The notes under the pieces are model-generated. The model did no database searches. It was not told where the DNA came from and worked only from the letters and a program-made list of their open reading frames with translations. The position numbers were made by a program, and so were the translations under genes. Positions 43,134 to 52,222 of a DNA stretch of 64,000 nt are shown piece after piece. Source of the DNA: Burkholderiales bacterium. Lineage in GTDB: Bacteria > Pseudomonadota > Gammaproteobacteria > Burkholderiales > JAEUOS01. Numbering within the stretch: the first letter of the stretch is position 1; each line of letters starts with the position of its first letter. The stretch covers positions 62,001 to 126,000 of the forward strand of contig JAEUOR010000010.1 of NCBI GenBank assembly GCA_016790635.1. The letters are read 5' to 3'.

Positions 43134-43589
43134 ATGATCGGCAAGCTCGATGAAGCCCTGTCGTTTCATTCCACCGCCTTGCGCCTGCGCGCGGAGCGGC
43201 AGCAGTTGCTGGCGGCCAACATCGCCAATGCCGACACGCCCGGCTACAAGGCGGTCGATTTCGACTTCGGTCGTGCGCTAGCGCGCGCGACCGGCCGCGT
43301 CGCGGAAGAACCAGCCGCACGCGGCGCACCGGGTGCGGTTGCCACAGGCGGTCCCGCGACCGTGCAACTTTCCACTACGGCACCGGGTCACGTCATGCCC
43401 AGCGTCGGCGGCATGGGTGGCGTGTGGCAGATCGGTTACCGCGCGCCCGCCCAGGCAGCACTCGACGGCAACAGCGTCGACCTCGACGCCGAGCGCGCCC
43501 GCTTTGCCGACAACGCGCTGCGCTACGAGGCCTCGCTGCGTTTTCTTAACGGCCAGATGCGCAGCATGTTGAGTGCGATCAACGGCTAG
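43134..43589 (+). CDS. flgB: proximal rod protein FlgB
   Basis: 151 residues. FlgB is one of the four rod proteins of the basal body. The N-terminal rod motif LLAANIANADTPGYKAVDFDFG is present, as is the C-terminal helix FLNGQMRSMLSAING. GGAG lies just before the ATG. It is the first gene of an eleven-gene operon with short gaps to flgL; the 180 bases shared with flgA must hold the class II promoter, but no clear FlhDC box can be read by eye. Confidence 0.95.
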   Translation: MIGKLDEALSFHSTALRLRAERQQLLAANIANADTPGYKAVDFDFGRALARATGRVAEEPAARGAPGAVATGGPATVQLSTTAPGHVMPSVGGMGGVWQIGYRAPAQAALDGNSVDLDAERARFADNALRYEASLRFLNGQMRSMLSAING

Positions 43590-43614
43590 GGCTATGGTCC
43601 CGGAGATTTAGGAC

Positions 43615-44028
43615 ATGTCTCTCTTTTCCGCTTTTCGCATCGCCGGCAGCGGCGCCAGCGCGCAGGGTCAGCGCCTCAACGTGGTGGCCTCGAACCTGGC
43701 CAACGCCGACTCCGCGGCGGGGCCGGACGGCCAGACCTATCGCGCGCGGCAGGTGGTGTTTGAGGCCGTCCAGGCCGACAACGCTGCCGCGGGCATCTCC
43801 GGGGTGCGCGTCAGCCAGGTCACCACCGACACTTCACCGCTGCGCCGCCAGCACGACCCGAAGCATCCGCTGGCCGATGCCGAAGGCTACGTGTCGCTGC
43901 CCAACGTGAGCGTGGCCGACGAGATGGTCAACATGATCTCCGCGGCGCGCGCCTACGAGAACAACATCGAAGTCATGAACACCGCGCGCTCTCTGCTGCA
44001 GAAAACGCTGCAGCTGGGCAACTCCTGA
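43615..44028 (+). CDS. flgC: proximal rod protein FlgC
   Basis: 137 residues, the usual length. FlgC lies next to FlgB in the proximal rod. SGASAQGQRLNVVASNLANADS near the N-terminus and ISAARAYENNIEVMNTARSL at the C-terminus are the two conserved coiled-coil ends of the rod/hook family. It starts 25 bases after flgB. Confidence 0.95.
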   Translation: MSLFSAFRIAGSGASAQGQRLNVVASNLANADSAAGPDGQTYRARQVVFEAVQADNAAAGISGVRVSQVTTDTSPLRRQHDPKHPLADAEGYVSLPNVSVADEMVNMISAARAYENNIEVMNTARSLLQKTLQLGNS

Positions 44029-44045
44029 CCACCGAAGGACCCCCC

Positions 44046-44711
44046 ATGACCAATGTGTCGACACCCGCTTCATCCCAGTCTTCCGTGCTGGCCGGACTCG
44101 GCGCACGCAATGCCACCGAGACCAACGAGGTCGAGGATCGCTTTCTCGCGCTGCTCATCGCGCAGATGAAGAACCAGGATCCGCTCAATCCGCTGGACAA
44201 CGCACAGGTCACCAGCCAGATGGCGCAGATCAATACCGTCAACGGCATCGAGAAGCTGAACAAGACCATGGAGAAGATGATCGGCGCGCAAAACGATCTG
44301 CAGTCCCTGGAAGCCGGCTCGTTGGTCGGGCGCAGCGTCCTGGCCGCAGGGTCGGCTCTTGACCTGGCCGCAGGCAGCGCGGCGCGCGGCGCCTTCGAAA
44401 TCGCCGCTGCCGCCGACCAGGTGACGCTCACGGTGACCGATGCCTCCGGGCAGGCGGTATTCCAGCAGACCATCGGCAGCCATGCCCCCGGCCTGCACGG
44501 TTTCGCCTGGGATGGCCGCACAGCCTCCGGCGCCATGGCGCAGCCGGGCCGCTACAGCTTCAAGGTCGAAGCGATCGCCTCGGGCAAGCCGCTCGCCGCG
44601 CAGCCCTTCGCCGCCAGCCGCGTCGACGCGGTCTCGGCCGGCGCTGGCGGCATCAGCCTGCGCACATCTACCGGCGAGGTCGCGTGGAGCGCGGTTCGCC
44701 AGGTCATGTAA
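44046..44711 (+). CDS. flgD: hook-capping protein FlgD
   Basis: 221 residues. FlgD caps the growing hook and is discarded when the hook is complete. The N-terminal part has FLALLIAQMKNQDPLNPLDN and VTSQMAQINTVNGIEKLN, the conserved cap motif; the rest forms FlgD tudor-like and Ig-like domains (HGFAWDGRTASGAMAQPGRYSF). GAAGGA precedes the ATG. Located between flgC and flgE as usual. Confidence 0.95.
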   Translation: MTNVSTPASSQSSVLAGLGARNATETNEVEDRFLALLIAQMKNQDPLNPLDNAQVTSQMAQINTVNGIEKLNKTMEKMIGAQNDLQSLEAGSLVGRSVLAAGSALDLAAGSAARGAFEIAAAADQVTLTVTDASGQAVFQQTIGSHAPGLHGFAWDGRTASGAMAQPGRYSFKVEAIASGKPLAAQPFAASRVDAVSAGAGGISLRTSTGEVAWSAVRQVM

Positions 44712-44735
44712 CTCAACCATCACCAGGAATACACC

Positions 44736-45944
44736 ATGAGCTTTCAGCAAGGACTTTCGGGACTCAACGCCGCTGCCAAGAACCTGGACGTGATCGGCAA
44801 CAACATCGCCAACGCGTCCACGGTCGGTTTCAAGGGGTCCGAGTCGCGCTTCGCCGACGTCTTTGCCAGTTCCAACGGCAACGGCGCGGCATCGGTCGGT
44901 ATCGGCACCTCGGTCTCGGCCATCATCCAGGATTTCGGCCAGGGCACCATCGAAGTCACCTCCAACCCGCTGGACGTTGCCATCAACGGCCAGGGGTTCT
45001 TCCGCATGTCCTACAACGGCGCAGTGACCTACACGCGCAACGGCCAGTTCCAGCTCGACAGCCAGGGCTACATCGTCGATGCGGACAGCAAGAACCTGAC
45101 CGGCTATCCGCCGGCCGCCGGCGGCGGTGTGACGACGGCCTCGCCGGTCAACCTGCAGATCTCGAACGCGGACCTGCCGCCGCTTGCGACCGCGCAGGCG
45201 ATCGTCGGCACGACCCTCGACTCACGCTCGAACGCGCTGCCCTCTGCCGGATTCAACCTGACCGACTCGGCGACCTACCATGGCGCGACTTCGTTGTCGG
45301 TCTACGACTCGCTGGGCAATTCCCACACGCTTTCGCTCTATTACGTCAAGACCGCCGCCAATTCGTGGGATGTTTTCGCCGCCAACAACAACGTGCAGGT
45401 GGGCGCCGGCGCGGTCGGCACCATGACTTTCAACAGCAACGGCACGGTCGCCTCCGCGCCGCCGCTGGCGTTGACCTTGCCGGTCACTACCGGCGCCGCA
45501 CCGATCGCGGTCACGGTCGACGTCGCGCAGAGCACCCAGTTTGGCTCGCCCTTCGGCGTCACGCGCGTCCAGCAGGACGGCTACGGCGCGGGCCGCCTGA
45601 CCGGCTTTTCGATCAGCGGCGACGGCCTCATCACGGGGCGTTACTCCAACGGGCAGAGCCGTGCCCAGGGACAGATCGCATTGACCAACTTCACCAATAC
45701 CCAGGGCCTGAAGCAGCTGGGCTCCAACCAGTGGGGTGAGACGGCCGCCTCCGGGCCGCCCCTGACGGGCGCGCCCGGCAGCGGCAACCTGGGGGTCCTC
45801 AATTCAGGTTCGGTCGAGAACGCGAATGTCGATCTGACTGCCGAACTGGTTGATCTCATCACCGCGCAGCGGGTCTACCAGGCCAACGCGCAAACCATCA
45901 AGACCCAGGATCAAGTCTTGCAGACCCTGGTCAACATGCGCTGA
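44736..45944 (+). CDS. flgE: flagellar hook protein FlgE
   Basis: 402 residues, the usual size. FlgE polymerises to the universal joint between rod and filament. N-terminus LSGLNAAAKNLDVIGNNIAN and the C-terminal ELVDLITAQRVYQANAQTIK are the conserved family ends. The middle domain is variable, with many Asn, Thr and Ser. Intergenic distance from flgD is 24 bases. No anomaly. Confidence 0.96.
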   Translation: MSFQQGLSGLNAAAKNLDVIGNNIANASTVGFKGSESRFADVFASSNGNGAASVGIGTSVSAIIQDFGQGTIEVTSNPLDVAINGQGFFRMSYNGAVTYTRNGQFQLDSQGYIVDADSKNLTGYPPAAGGGVTTASPVNLQISNADLPPLATAQAIVGTTLDSRSNALPSAGFNLTDSATYHGATSLSVYDSLGNSHTLSLYYVKTAANSWDVFAANNNVQVGAGAVGTMTFNSNGTVASAPPLALTLPVTTGAAPIAVTVDVAQSTQFGSPFGVTRVQQDGYGAGRLTGFSISGDGLITGRYSNGQSRAQGQIALTNFTNTQGLKQLGSNQWGETAASGPPLTGAPGSGNLGVLNSGSVENANVDLTAELVDLITAQRVYQANAQTIKTQDQVLQTLVNMR

Positions 45945-45967
45945 TGGTAGGGCACTAGGGAGCCGCC

Positions 45968-46705
45968 ATGGACCGCATGATCTACACCGCCGCCAGTGGC
46001 GCGAAGAGCATGATGCAGCGCCAGGAGGTGCTCGCCAACAACCTGGCCAACGTCAACACGCCCGGCTACCGCTCCGAGACGGTCGCGTTTCGCGTCGCGC
46101 CGCTCGTAGGCGAGGGCCTGCCGACGCGCGCCATGGTCGCAGAATCGACGCCACGCGCCGATTTCAGTCCCGGGGTCATCGCGACGACCGGCCGCACTCT
46201 GGATGTTGCCATCCAGGGACCGGGCTTCTTTGCCGTACAGGGGACCGACGGCACCGAGGGTTACACGCGCAACGGCGCCTTTGACCTCAATGCCGAGGGG
46301 CAGCTTGTCACCTCGGCAGGCGCTCCCGTCCTGGGCGAAGGCGGCCCGATCTCGATCCCGCCGGGCAACGTGATTTCGATCGCCGCGGACGGTTCCATTT
46401 CGGCAGCGCCCGCCAACGCGCCGCGCAACTCCACCCCGGTCGGGCGCCTGAAGCTGGTCAATCCGGAAGTTCGATCGCTGACTCGCGGCGCCGACGGGCT
46501 GTTCCGGTCGAGCGGCGGCGAAGCCAACGCCGATGCGGCCGTGCGGGTCGCTGGCGGCGCCCTGGAAGGTTCGAACGTCAATGCTGTGGAAGCCATGGTC
46601 GGCATGATCGCCCTGGCTCGCCAGTTCGACTTGCAGATGAAGCTCATGCAGGCAGCCGACAGCGCTTCGCGCAAGGGCGCGCAGCTCTTGGGCGCGATCG
46701 CCTGA
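45968..46705 (+). CDS. flgF: proximal rod protein FlgF
   Basis: 245 residues. FlgF is the rod protein next to Flg[21 protein letters not shown] and [17 protein letters not shown] are canonical; the C-terminus holds [26 protein letters not shown] lies upstream of the ATG. It follows flgE by 23 bases. Confidence 0.95.
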   Translation: MDRMIYTAASGAKSMMQRQEVLANNLANVNTPGYRSETVAFRVAPLVGEGLPTRAMVAESTPRADFSPGVIATTGRTLDVAIQGPGFFAVQGTDGTEGYTRNGAFDLNAEGQLVTSAGAPVLGEGGPISIPPGNVISIAADGSISAAPANAPRNSTPVGRLKLVNPEVRSLTRGADGLFRSSGGEANADAAVRVAGGALEGSNVNAVEAMVGMIALARQFDLQMKLMQAADSASRKGAQLLGAIA

Positions 46706-46718
46706 ACAAGGAAACGAC

Positions 46719-47501
46719 ATGATTCGCTCGCTTTGGATCGCCAAGACCGGGCTGGATGCACAGCAGACCCAGCTCGACGTGATTTCCAACAACCTGGCCA
46801 ACGTCAGCACCAATGGCTTCAAGCGCAGCCGCGCGGTTTTCGAAGACCTGATGTACCAGAACCTGCGCCAGGCCGGCGCACAGTCTTCGCAGACAACACA
46901 GGTGCCGGCCGGTTTTACCGTCGGCACCGGCGTGCGCCCGGTCGCGACGGCCCGCATGATGGGGCAGGGCAACCTGCAGCAGACGGCCAACCAACTCGAC
47001 CTGGCGATCAACGGCAGCGGATTTTTCCAGGTGCAGAACGCCGATGGCACCGTGGGCTATACGCGCGACGGCAGTTTTCATCGCGACGCCAACGGCATCA
47101 TGGTCACCTCCAACGGCAAGCCGCTGCAACCGTCGATCACCATTCCGGCCAATGCGCTCACCGTCACCATCGGCCAGGACGGCACGGTGCAGGTCACGGT
47201 TCCCGGGCAGGCCACGCCGCAGACGGTGGGCTCGATCCAGCTCGCCAACTTCGTCAACCCGGGCGGGCTGCAGGCCCTGGGCAACAACCTCTTTGCCGAG
47301 ACCGCCGCCTCTGGCACGGCCTCGACCGGCGCACCTGGCGCCAACGGCCTGGGCGTGCTCAACCAGGGCTATGTCGAGACCTCCAATGTCAACGTCGTGG
47401 AAGAACTGGTGTCGATGATCCAGACCCAGCGCGCCTACGAGGTCAATTCCAAGGCCATCCAGACCTCCGACCAGATGCTGCAACGCCTGTCCCAACTCTG
47501 A
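46719..47501 (+). CDS. flgG: distal rod protein FlgG
   Basis: 260 residues, exactly the family norm. FlgG makes the distal rod and sets its length. [20 protein letters not shown] at the N-terminus and [20 protein letters not shown] at the C-terminus are diagnostic. AAGGAAA lies upstream of the ATG, 13 bases after flgF. Confidence 0.96.
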   Translation: MIRSLWIAKTGLDAQQTQLDVISNNLANVSTNGFKRSRAVFEDLMYQNLRQAGAQSSQTTQVPAGFTVGTGVRPVATARMMGQGNLQQTANQLDLAINGSGFFQVQNADGTVGYTRDGSFHRDANGIMVTSNGKPLQPSITIPANALTVTIGQDGTVQVTVPGQATPQTVGSIQLANFVNPGGLQALGNNLFAETAASGTASTGAPGANGLGVLNQGYVETSNVNVVEELVSMIQTQRAYEVNSKAIQTSDQMLQRLSQL

Positions 47502-47511
47502 TCCTTCCGCG

Positions 47512-48264
47512 ATGTTCATCTTCCTCGACTTCTTCCTGCGCGGCGCGCTGAACGCCGGTCTGCGCATCGGGCGCGCTCATGCTTCCTGGCGCGATGCCTG
47601 GCTGCCGCTCCTCATCATGCTTGCCCTGGCGCTCGTGGCCGGCTGCACGCCGTTCCCCAAGGTCGACGTGCAGGAGCCGACCACGGCACGGCCGGCACCG
47701 GTTGCGCAGGCTGGCCCGACCAACGGCGCCATCTTCCAGCTGACGTCCTATCGGCCACTGTTCGAGGACCGCCGAGCCCGCTTTGTCGGCGACACCCTGA
47801 CGATCTCGATCAACGAGAACCTGTCGGCCAGCCTCGAGAAGAAGTCCTCGGCGTCTCGCGCCGGCACGGTCACGGCCAACCCGGCCAACGTGATCCTGCC
47901 CATTGGCGGAAGCCTGGGGGCCAATACCATCACCGCCAACGGCGCCTCCTCCAATACCTTCGACGGCAAGGGTTCGACCAACAGCACCAATGCCTTCACC
48001 GGCACCATCACGGTGACGGTGACGGAGGTTCTTGCCAACGGCAACCTTGCGGTCTCGGGCGAAAAGCAGATCGGCAACAACCAGCAGGTTGAAACCCTGC
48101 GTTTCTCAGGCGTGGTCAACCCGTCCACGATCGTGGGCGGCAACACGGTCAGCTCGGCTCAGGTGGCCGATGCGCGCATCGAACTGCGTGGCCGTGGCTA
48201 CACCGACGAGGCGCAGATCATGGGCTGGCTGGCGCGCTTCTTCCTTTCCTTCCTGCCGTTCTGA
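47512..48264 (+). CDS. flgH: flagellar L-ring lipoprotein FlgH
   Basis: 250 residues from the first ATG. FlgH is an outer-membrane lipoprotein forming the L ring bushing. The lipobox LVAGC puts the lipidated Cys at residue 45, an unusually long leader of 44 residues; an internal ATG at 47617 would give a short, normal signal peptide but has no ribosome site. The mature part has the family stretches RFVGDTLTISINENLSASLE and FSGVVNPSTIVGGNTVSSAQ. The stop overlaps flgI by one base. Confidence 0.93.
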   Translation: MFIFLDFFLRGALNAGLRIGRAHASWRDAWLPLLIMLALALVAGCTPFPKVDVQEPTTARPAPVAQAGPTNGAIFQLTSYRPLFEDRRARFVGDTLTISINENLSASLEKKSSASRAGTVTANPANVILPIGGSLGANTITANGASSNTFDGKGSTNSTNAFTGTITVTVTEVLANGNLAVSGEKQIGNNQQVETLRFSGVVNPSTIVGGNTVSSAQVADARIELRGRGYTDEAQIMGWLARFFLSFLPF

Positions 48265-49406
48265 TGCCTGACTCCATCATGCTCTCTTCCTTGCGCGTTC
48301 GGCTGTTCCTCGTCATGCTGCTCGCGCTGGCATCGCTGCTCGGCGGCGCGGCCTCCGCGCAGGCCGAACGCATCAAGGACATCGCCTCGGTGCAGGGCGT
48401 GCGACCCAACCAGCTGGTCGGTTACGGGCTCGTGGTGGGACTTGACGGCACGGGCGACCAGACCACCCAGACGCCGTTCACCGTGCAGAGCATCGCAGCG
48501 ATGCTGGGGCAGCTGGGCATCAACCTGCCGCCTGGCACCAACCTGCAGTTGCGCAACGTCGCGGCTGTCATGGTCACCGCGCAGCTGCCGGCCTTCGCGC
48601 AGCCCGGTCAGCTGCTCGACGTGACGGTGTCCTCGATGGGCAACGCGCGTTCGCTGCGCGGCGGCACCCTGGTACTGACGCCCCTGCGCGGCGCCGACAA
48701 CCAGATCTACGCCATGGCGCAGGGCAACCTCGTCGTGGCCGGCGCCGGAGAATCCGCCGCCGGTTCACGCGCCCAGATCAACCACCTGTCGGCCGGCCGG
48801 GTGCCCGGCGGCGCGACCGTCGAGCGCGCGGTTGCCAATCCTTTCATGGCGGGCGACTTCCTGCGCCTGGAACTCCACACGACCGACTTCGGCACCGCGG
48901 GGCGGGTCGCCGATGCGATCAACCGGCGCATGGGGGAGGGCAGTGCGCAGGCACTCGATGGCCGCGTCATCCAGGTGCGGGCGCCGCAGTCCTCCAACGA
49001 CCGCGTCGCGTTCCTGGGGCGCCTGGAGAACCTGCCCATCGATGCCGAGGTCGCCGCGGCGCGCATCATCATCAACGCCCGCACCGGCTCGGTCGTCCTC
49101 AACCAGGCGGTAAGCCTGCGCCCGGTTGCGGTCGCGCACGGCAATCTCTCGGTCACGGTCAACACCACGCCGGTGATCAGCCAGCCGTCGCCTCTCTCGC
49201 AGGGTGGGCAGACGGTTGTCACCGAGCGCTCCGACATCCAGATCCGCCAGGATGGCGGCAAGATCGTCATGCTTGAAGCCGGAGTCCAGCTGGCGGACGT
49301 CGTCAAGGCGCTCAACACCCTGGGTGCGACTCCGCAGGACCTGCTGGCGATCCTGCAGGCCATGAAGGCCTCCGGCGCCTTGCGCGCCGAGCTGGAGATC
49401 ATCTGA
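48264..49406 (+). CDS. flgI: flagellar P-ring protein FlgI
   Basis: 380 residues. FlgI is exported by Sec to the periplasm and forms the P ring in the peptidoglycan layer with help from FlgA. Signal peptide at 1-33 (LFLVMLLALASLLGGAASAQA). Mature start ERIKDIASVQGVRPNQLVGY and GLVVGLDGTGDQTTQTPFT are diagnostic; the C-terminus ends ILQAMKASGALRAELEII. The ATG overlaps the flgH stop (TGATG). Confidence 0.96.
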   Translation: MPDSIMLSSLRVRLFLVMLLALASLLGGAASAQAERIKDIASVQGVRPNQLVGYGLVVGLDGTGDQTTQTPFTVQSIAAMLGQLGINLPPGTNLQLRNVAAVMVTAQLPAFAQPGQLLDVTVSSMGNARSLRGGTLVLTPLRGADNQIYAMAQGNLVVAGAGESAAGSRAQINHLSAGRVPGGATVERAVANPFMAGDFLRLELHTTDFGTAGRVADAINRRMGEGSAQALDGRVIQVRAPQSSNDRVAFLGRLENLPIDAEVAAARIIINARTGSVVLNQAVSLRPVAVAHGNLSVTVNTTPVISQPSPLSQGGQTVVTERSDIQIRQDGGKIVMLEAGVQLADVVKALNTLGATPQDLLAILQAMKASGALRAELEII

Positions 49407-49407
49407 C

Positions 49408-50316
49408 ATGAGCGCCAGCGTTCCTGCAGCCGCAGCTCAAGCCTCGTTCGCGCTCGACGCGGGCTCGCTCGAGGCCTTGAAGCGCAAATCGCGCGAGGTC
49501 GGCCCCGAGGGGCAGCGCCAGGCGGTGCGCCAGGCAGCGGCGCAGTTCGAGGCGGTGTTCATGAACATGCTCATGAAGAGCATGCGCGAATCCCTGCCCA
49601 AGGACGGGCTCTTCGAATCCGACGCGGCACAGAGCTATACCGGCATGCTGGACGCGCAGATGGCGCAAAAGCTTTCCAGCCGCGGCATGGGCCTGGCCGA
49701 CATGATCGTCAAGCAGCTGGAAAAGCGCACGGTCGATCCGGCGAGCTTGCCGAGCATGCCGCGCCGGGAAGTGTCGAGCACGCTGGACCGCCTTCGACAG
49801 GCGACTGCGGCGGCGGGCGCCATGGGCACCACGGGCGAAGCGCCCGCGCCCGGTGCGGCGGCGCGCGAGTTCGTGCGCGCACGCTGGGACGACGCGCAGG
49901 CCGCCGCGCAGGCCACCGGCATGCCGGCGCAGTTCATCCTCGGTCAGGCGGCGCTGGAATCCGGCTGGGGCCGGCGCGAGATCCGGCACGCTGACGGGCA
50001 GACAAGTCACAACCTGTTCGGTATCAAGGCCACAGGAGCATGGAAGGGTCCTACCGTGGAGGCGGTGACCACCGAGTATGTCGGCGGCGTGGCGCGCCGC
50101 GTGACCGAGAAATTCCGTGCCTACGGCTCGTATGCCGAGAGCTTCGCCGATTACGCGCGGCTCATCGCCAACAACCCGCGCTATGCCGCGACCTTGCGTT
50201 CCGGCGACGCCGCGCAGTTCGCAGCCAGCCTGCAGAATGCCGGCTACGCGACCGATCCCCGCTATGCGCAGAAGCTGACCGCGGTCATCGCGCAGACGTT
50301 GCGCGCGGTGGCGTGA
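49408..50316 (+). CDS. flgJ: rod-assembly peptidoglycan hydrolase FlgJ
   Basis: 302 residues. FlgJ caps the growing rod and cuts the murein ahead of it. The N-terminal rod-binding part (about 30-100) has AAAQFEAVFMNMLMKSMRES. The C-terminal glucosaminidase domain (about 150-300) has the catalytic Glu in QAALESGWG and SHNLFGIKATGAWKG. This is the dual-domain type of beta- and gammaproteobacteria. It starts two bases after flgI. Confidence 0.95.
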   Translation: MSASVPAAAAQASFALDAGSLEALKRKSREVGPEGQRQAVRQAAAQFEAVFMNMLMKSMRESLPKDGLFESDAAQSYTGMLDAQMAQKLSSRGMGLADMIVKQLEKRTVDPASLPSMPRREVSSTLDRLRQATAAAGAMGTTGEAPAPGAAAREFVRARWDDAQAAAQATGMPAQFILGQAALESGWGRREIRHADGQTSHNLFGIKATGAWKGPTVEAVTTEYVGGVARRVTEKFRAYGSYAESFADYARLIANNPRYAATLRSGDAAQFAASLQNAGYATDPRYAQKLTAVIAQTLRAVA

Positions 50317-50323
50317 GGCCGGA

Positions 50324-52213
50324 ATGAGCACCATCGCCATCGGGCTCTCGGGACTGCGCGCTGCGCAGACCGCGATCGCCACCACCTCGCACAACATCAG
50401 CAACGCCGGCACACCAGGCTTCTCGCGTCAGGGCGTGACGCTTGCCACCAACCTGCCGCAGTACACAAGTACGGGATTCATCGGGCAGGGCGTTTCCGCG
50501 GCAGCCGTGACGCGTTCCTACAGCGGCTTCCTCGAGGTGCAGGCACGCGAGGCACAGACGCAGAATGCGCAGACGCGCGGCCTCGCCGAGCGCCTGGGCG
50601 CACTGGACCGGGTGCTCTCCGACCCGAGCACAGGCATCGGCGCAGCCTTGGACGGATTCATGAGCGCCGTCAACACCGCTGCCGCTCAGCCCGGCGATGT
50701 CGCGGCGCGGCGCACCCTGATCTCGGGTGCCGACCTCCTGGCAGCACGTTTTCGCGATACCGCGGCGCAGGTTGCCGGGCTGCGCGGGGCTGTCAATGAT
50801 CAACTGGATCAATCGGTGGCGGGTATCAACGCGATTACCGTGCGTCTGGCCGAGTTGAACGATCGCATCACCGAAGCCATGAGCCTGGGTACCCAGCCAC
50901 CCAACGACCTGCTCGACACCCGCGACGCCATGCTGCGTTCGTTGTCCGACCAGCTGCGCGTTTCGGCCGTGCCGCTGGCCGACGGCGCGTTGAACGTGTT
51001 CCTGTCCAATGGCCAGGCGCTGGTACTGGGGGCGCGCAGTTTCGATCTGGCGACCCAGGCGGACATCTACGACCCGCGCGACCGCGTGGTCGGGGTGCAG
51101 ATAAGCGGCACGTTTCGGCCGTTTGACGAAGCTGCCTTGTCCGGCGGCGCGCTGGGCGGCGCTCTGGCGTTCCGACGCGAGGCGCTGGACCCCGCGGAGA
51201 ACGCGCTGGGGCGCATGGCTTTGGGCTTCGCCGAGGCGGTCAACGAACAGCATGGCGTCGGTGTCGATCGCGCGGGCGCTCTGGGTGGCGCCCTGTTCGG
51301 CGTCGGGACGCCCCAGGCGTACGGCCGCAGTGGCAACACGGGCAACGCGCAGCTCAATGCGACTGTCATCGATGCCGGGTTGCTGACCACCAGCGACTAT
51401 CGCATCGACTACGACGGTGCCAACTACAACGTGCTGCGTCTGGCGGATGGACAGCGTCAGTCCTTCGCGGCCTTGCCGGCGAGCTTCGACGGGGTCGCCG
51501 TGAGCCTGGCCTCCGGCAGCATGAATGTCGGCGACAGTTTCGAGATCCAGCCGAGCCGTGGCGCCGCGTTGTCCATGACGACCTTGATCCGCGATCCGGC
51601 GCGCGTCGCCGCCGCGTTGCCGGTGCGCGGCGCGATCGACCCGGCCAATGGCGGTGCGGGCAGCCTGCGCGTGGCGGGCGTCACGCCCCCGGCAGGCGTC
51701 AACCTGACTCAGACCGTCAGCATCACCTTCACCAGCCCGACGACCTTCGATGTCAGCGGTACCGGGACCGGCAATCCGACGGGCCTGACCTATACGCCGG
51801 GCATGACCATCGCCTACAACGGCTGGAGCGCGCGCCTGGATGGCGTGATCGTGGCCGGAGACCGCTTCAGCGTCGGAGCCAATGTCGGCGGCAGCGGCGA
51901 CAACGGCAACCTGCTGGCCCTGGCCGGATTGGACCGCGTGCGACTGTTCGAGGGAGGTACGGCCACGGTCGGTGACGCCTTCGCGCAACTGGTCGCGTCG
52001 GTCGGCAACCAGGCGCACGCCGCCGAGATCGGCGCGTCCGCGCAAGGCGCGGTGCTGGACCAGGCCAACGCAGCGGTCGCCTCGATCGCGGGGGTCAACC
52101 TGGACGAAGAGGCGGCCAATCTCATCAAGCACCAGCAGGCCTATCAGGCGGCAGGAAGGGTGATCGCAACGGCCAACGAGATGTTCGACGAAATCCTGGC
52201 CATTCTTCGGTGA
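50324..52213 (+). CDS. flgK: hook-filament junction protein FlgK
   Basis: 629 residues, the usual range. FlgK (HAP1) is the first junction protein between hook and filament and is escorted by FlgN. N-terminus LSGLRAAQTAIATTSHNISN and the C-terminal VNLDEEAANLIKHQQAYQAA are canonical, with the variable middle forming outer domains. It starts 8 bases after flgJ and ends 10 bases before flgL. Confidence 0.95.
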   Translation: MSTIAIGLSGLRAAQTAIATTSHNISNAGTPGFSRQGVTLATNLPQYTSTGFIGQGVSAAAVTRSYSGFLEVQAREAQTQNAQTRGLAERLGALDRVLSDPSTGIGAALDGFMSAVNTAAAQPGDVAARRTLISGADLLAARFRDTAAQVAGLRGAVNDQLDQSVAGINAITVRLAELNDRITEAMSLGTQPPNDLLDTRDAMLRSLSDQLRVSAVPLADGALNVFLSNGQALVLGARSFDLATQADIYDPRDRVVGVQISGTFRPFDEAALSGGALGGALAFRREALDPAENALGRMALGFAEAVNEQHGVGVDRAGALGGALFGVGTPQAYGRSGNTGNAQLNATVIDAGLLTTSDYRIDYDGANYNVLRLADGQRQSFAALPASFDGVAVSLASGSMNVGDSFEIQPSRGAALSMTTLIRDPARVAAALPVRGAIDPANGGAGSLRVAGVTPPAGVNLTQTVSITFTSPTTFDVSGTGTGNPTGLTYTPGMTIAYNGWSARLDGVIVAGDRFSVGANVGGSGDNGNLLALAGLDRVRLFEGGTATVGDAFAQLVASVGNQAHAAEIGASAQGAVLDQANAAVASIAGVNLDEEAANLIKHQQAYQAAGRVIATANEMFDEILAILR

Positions 52214-52222
52214 GGCAGCACG

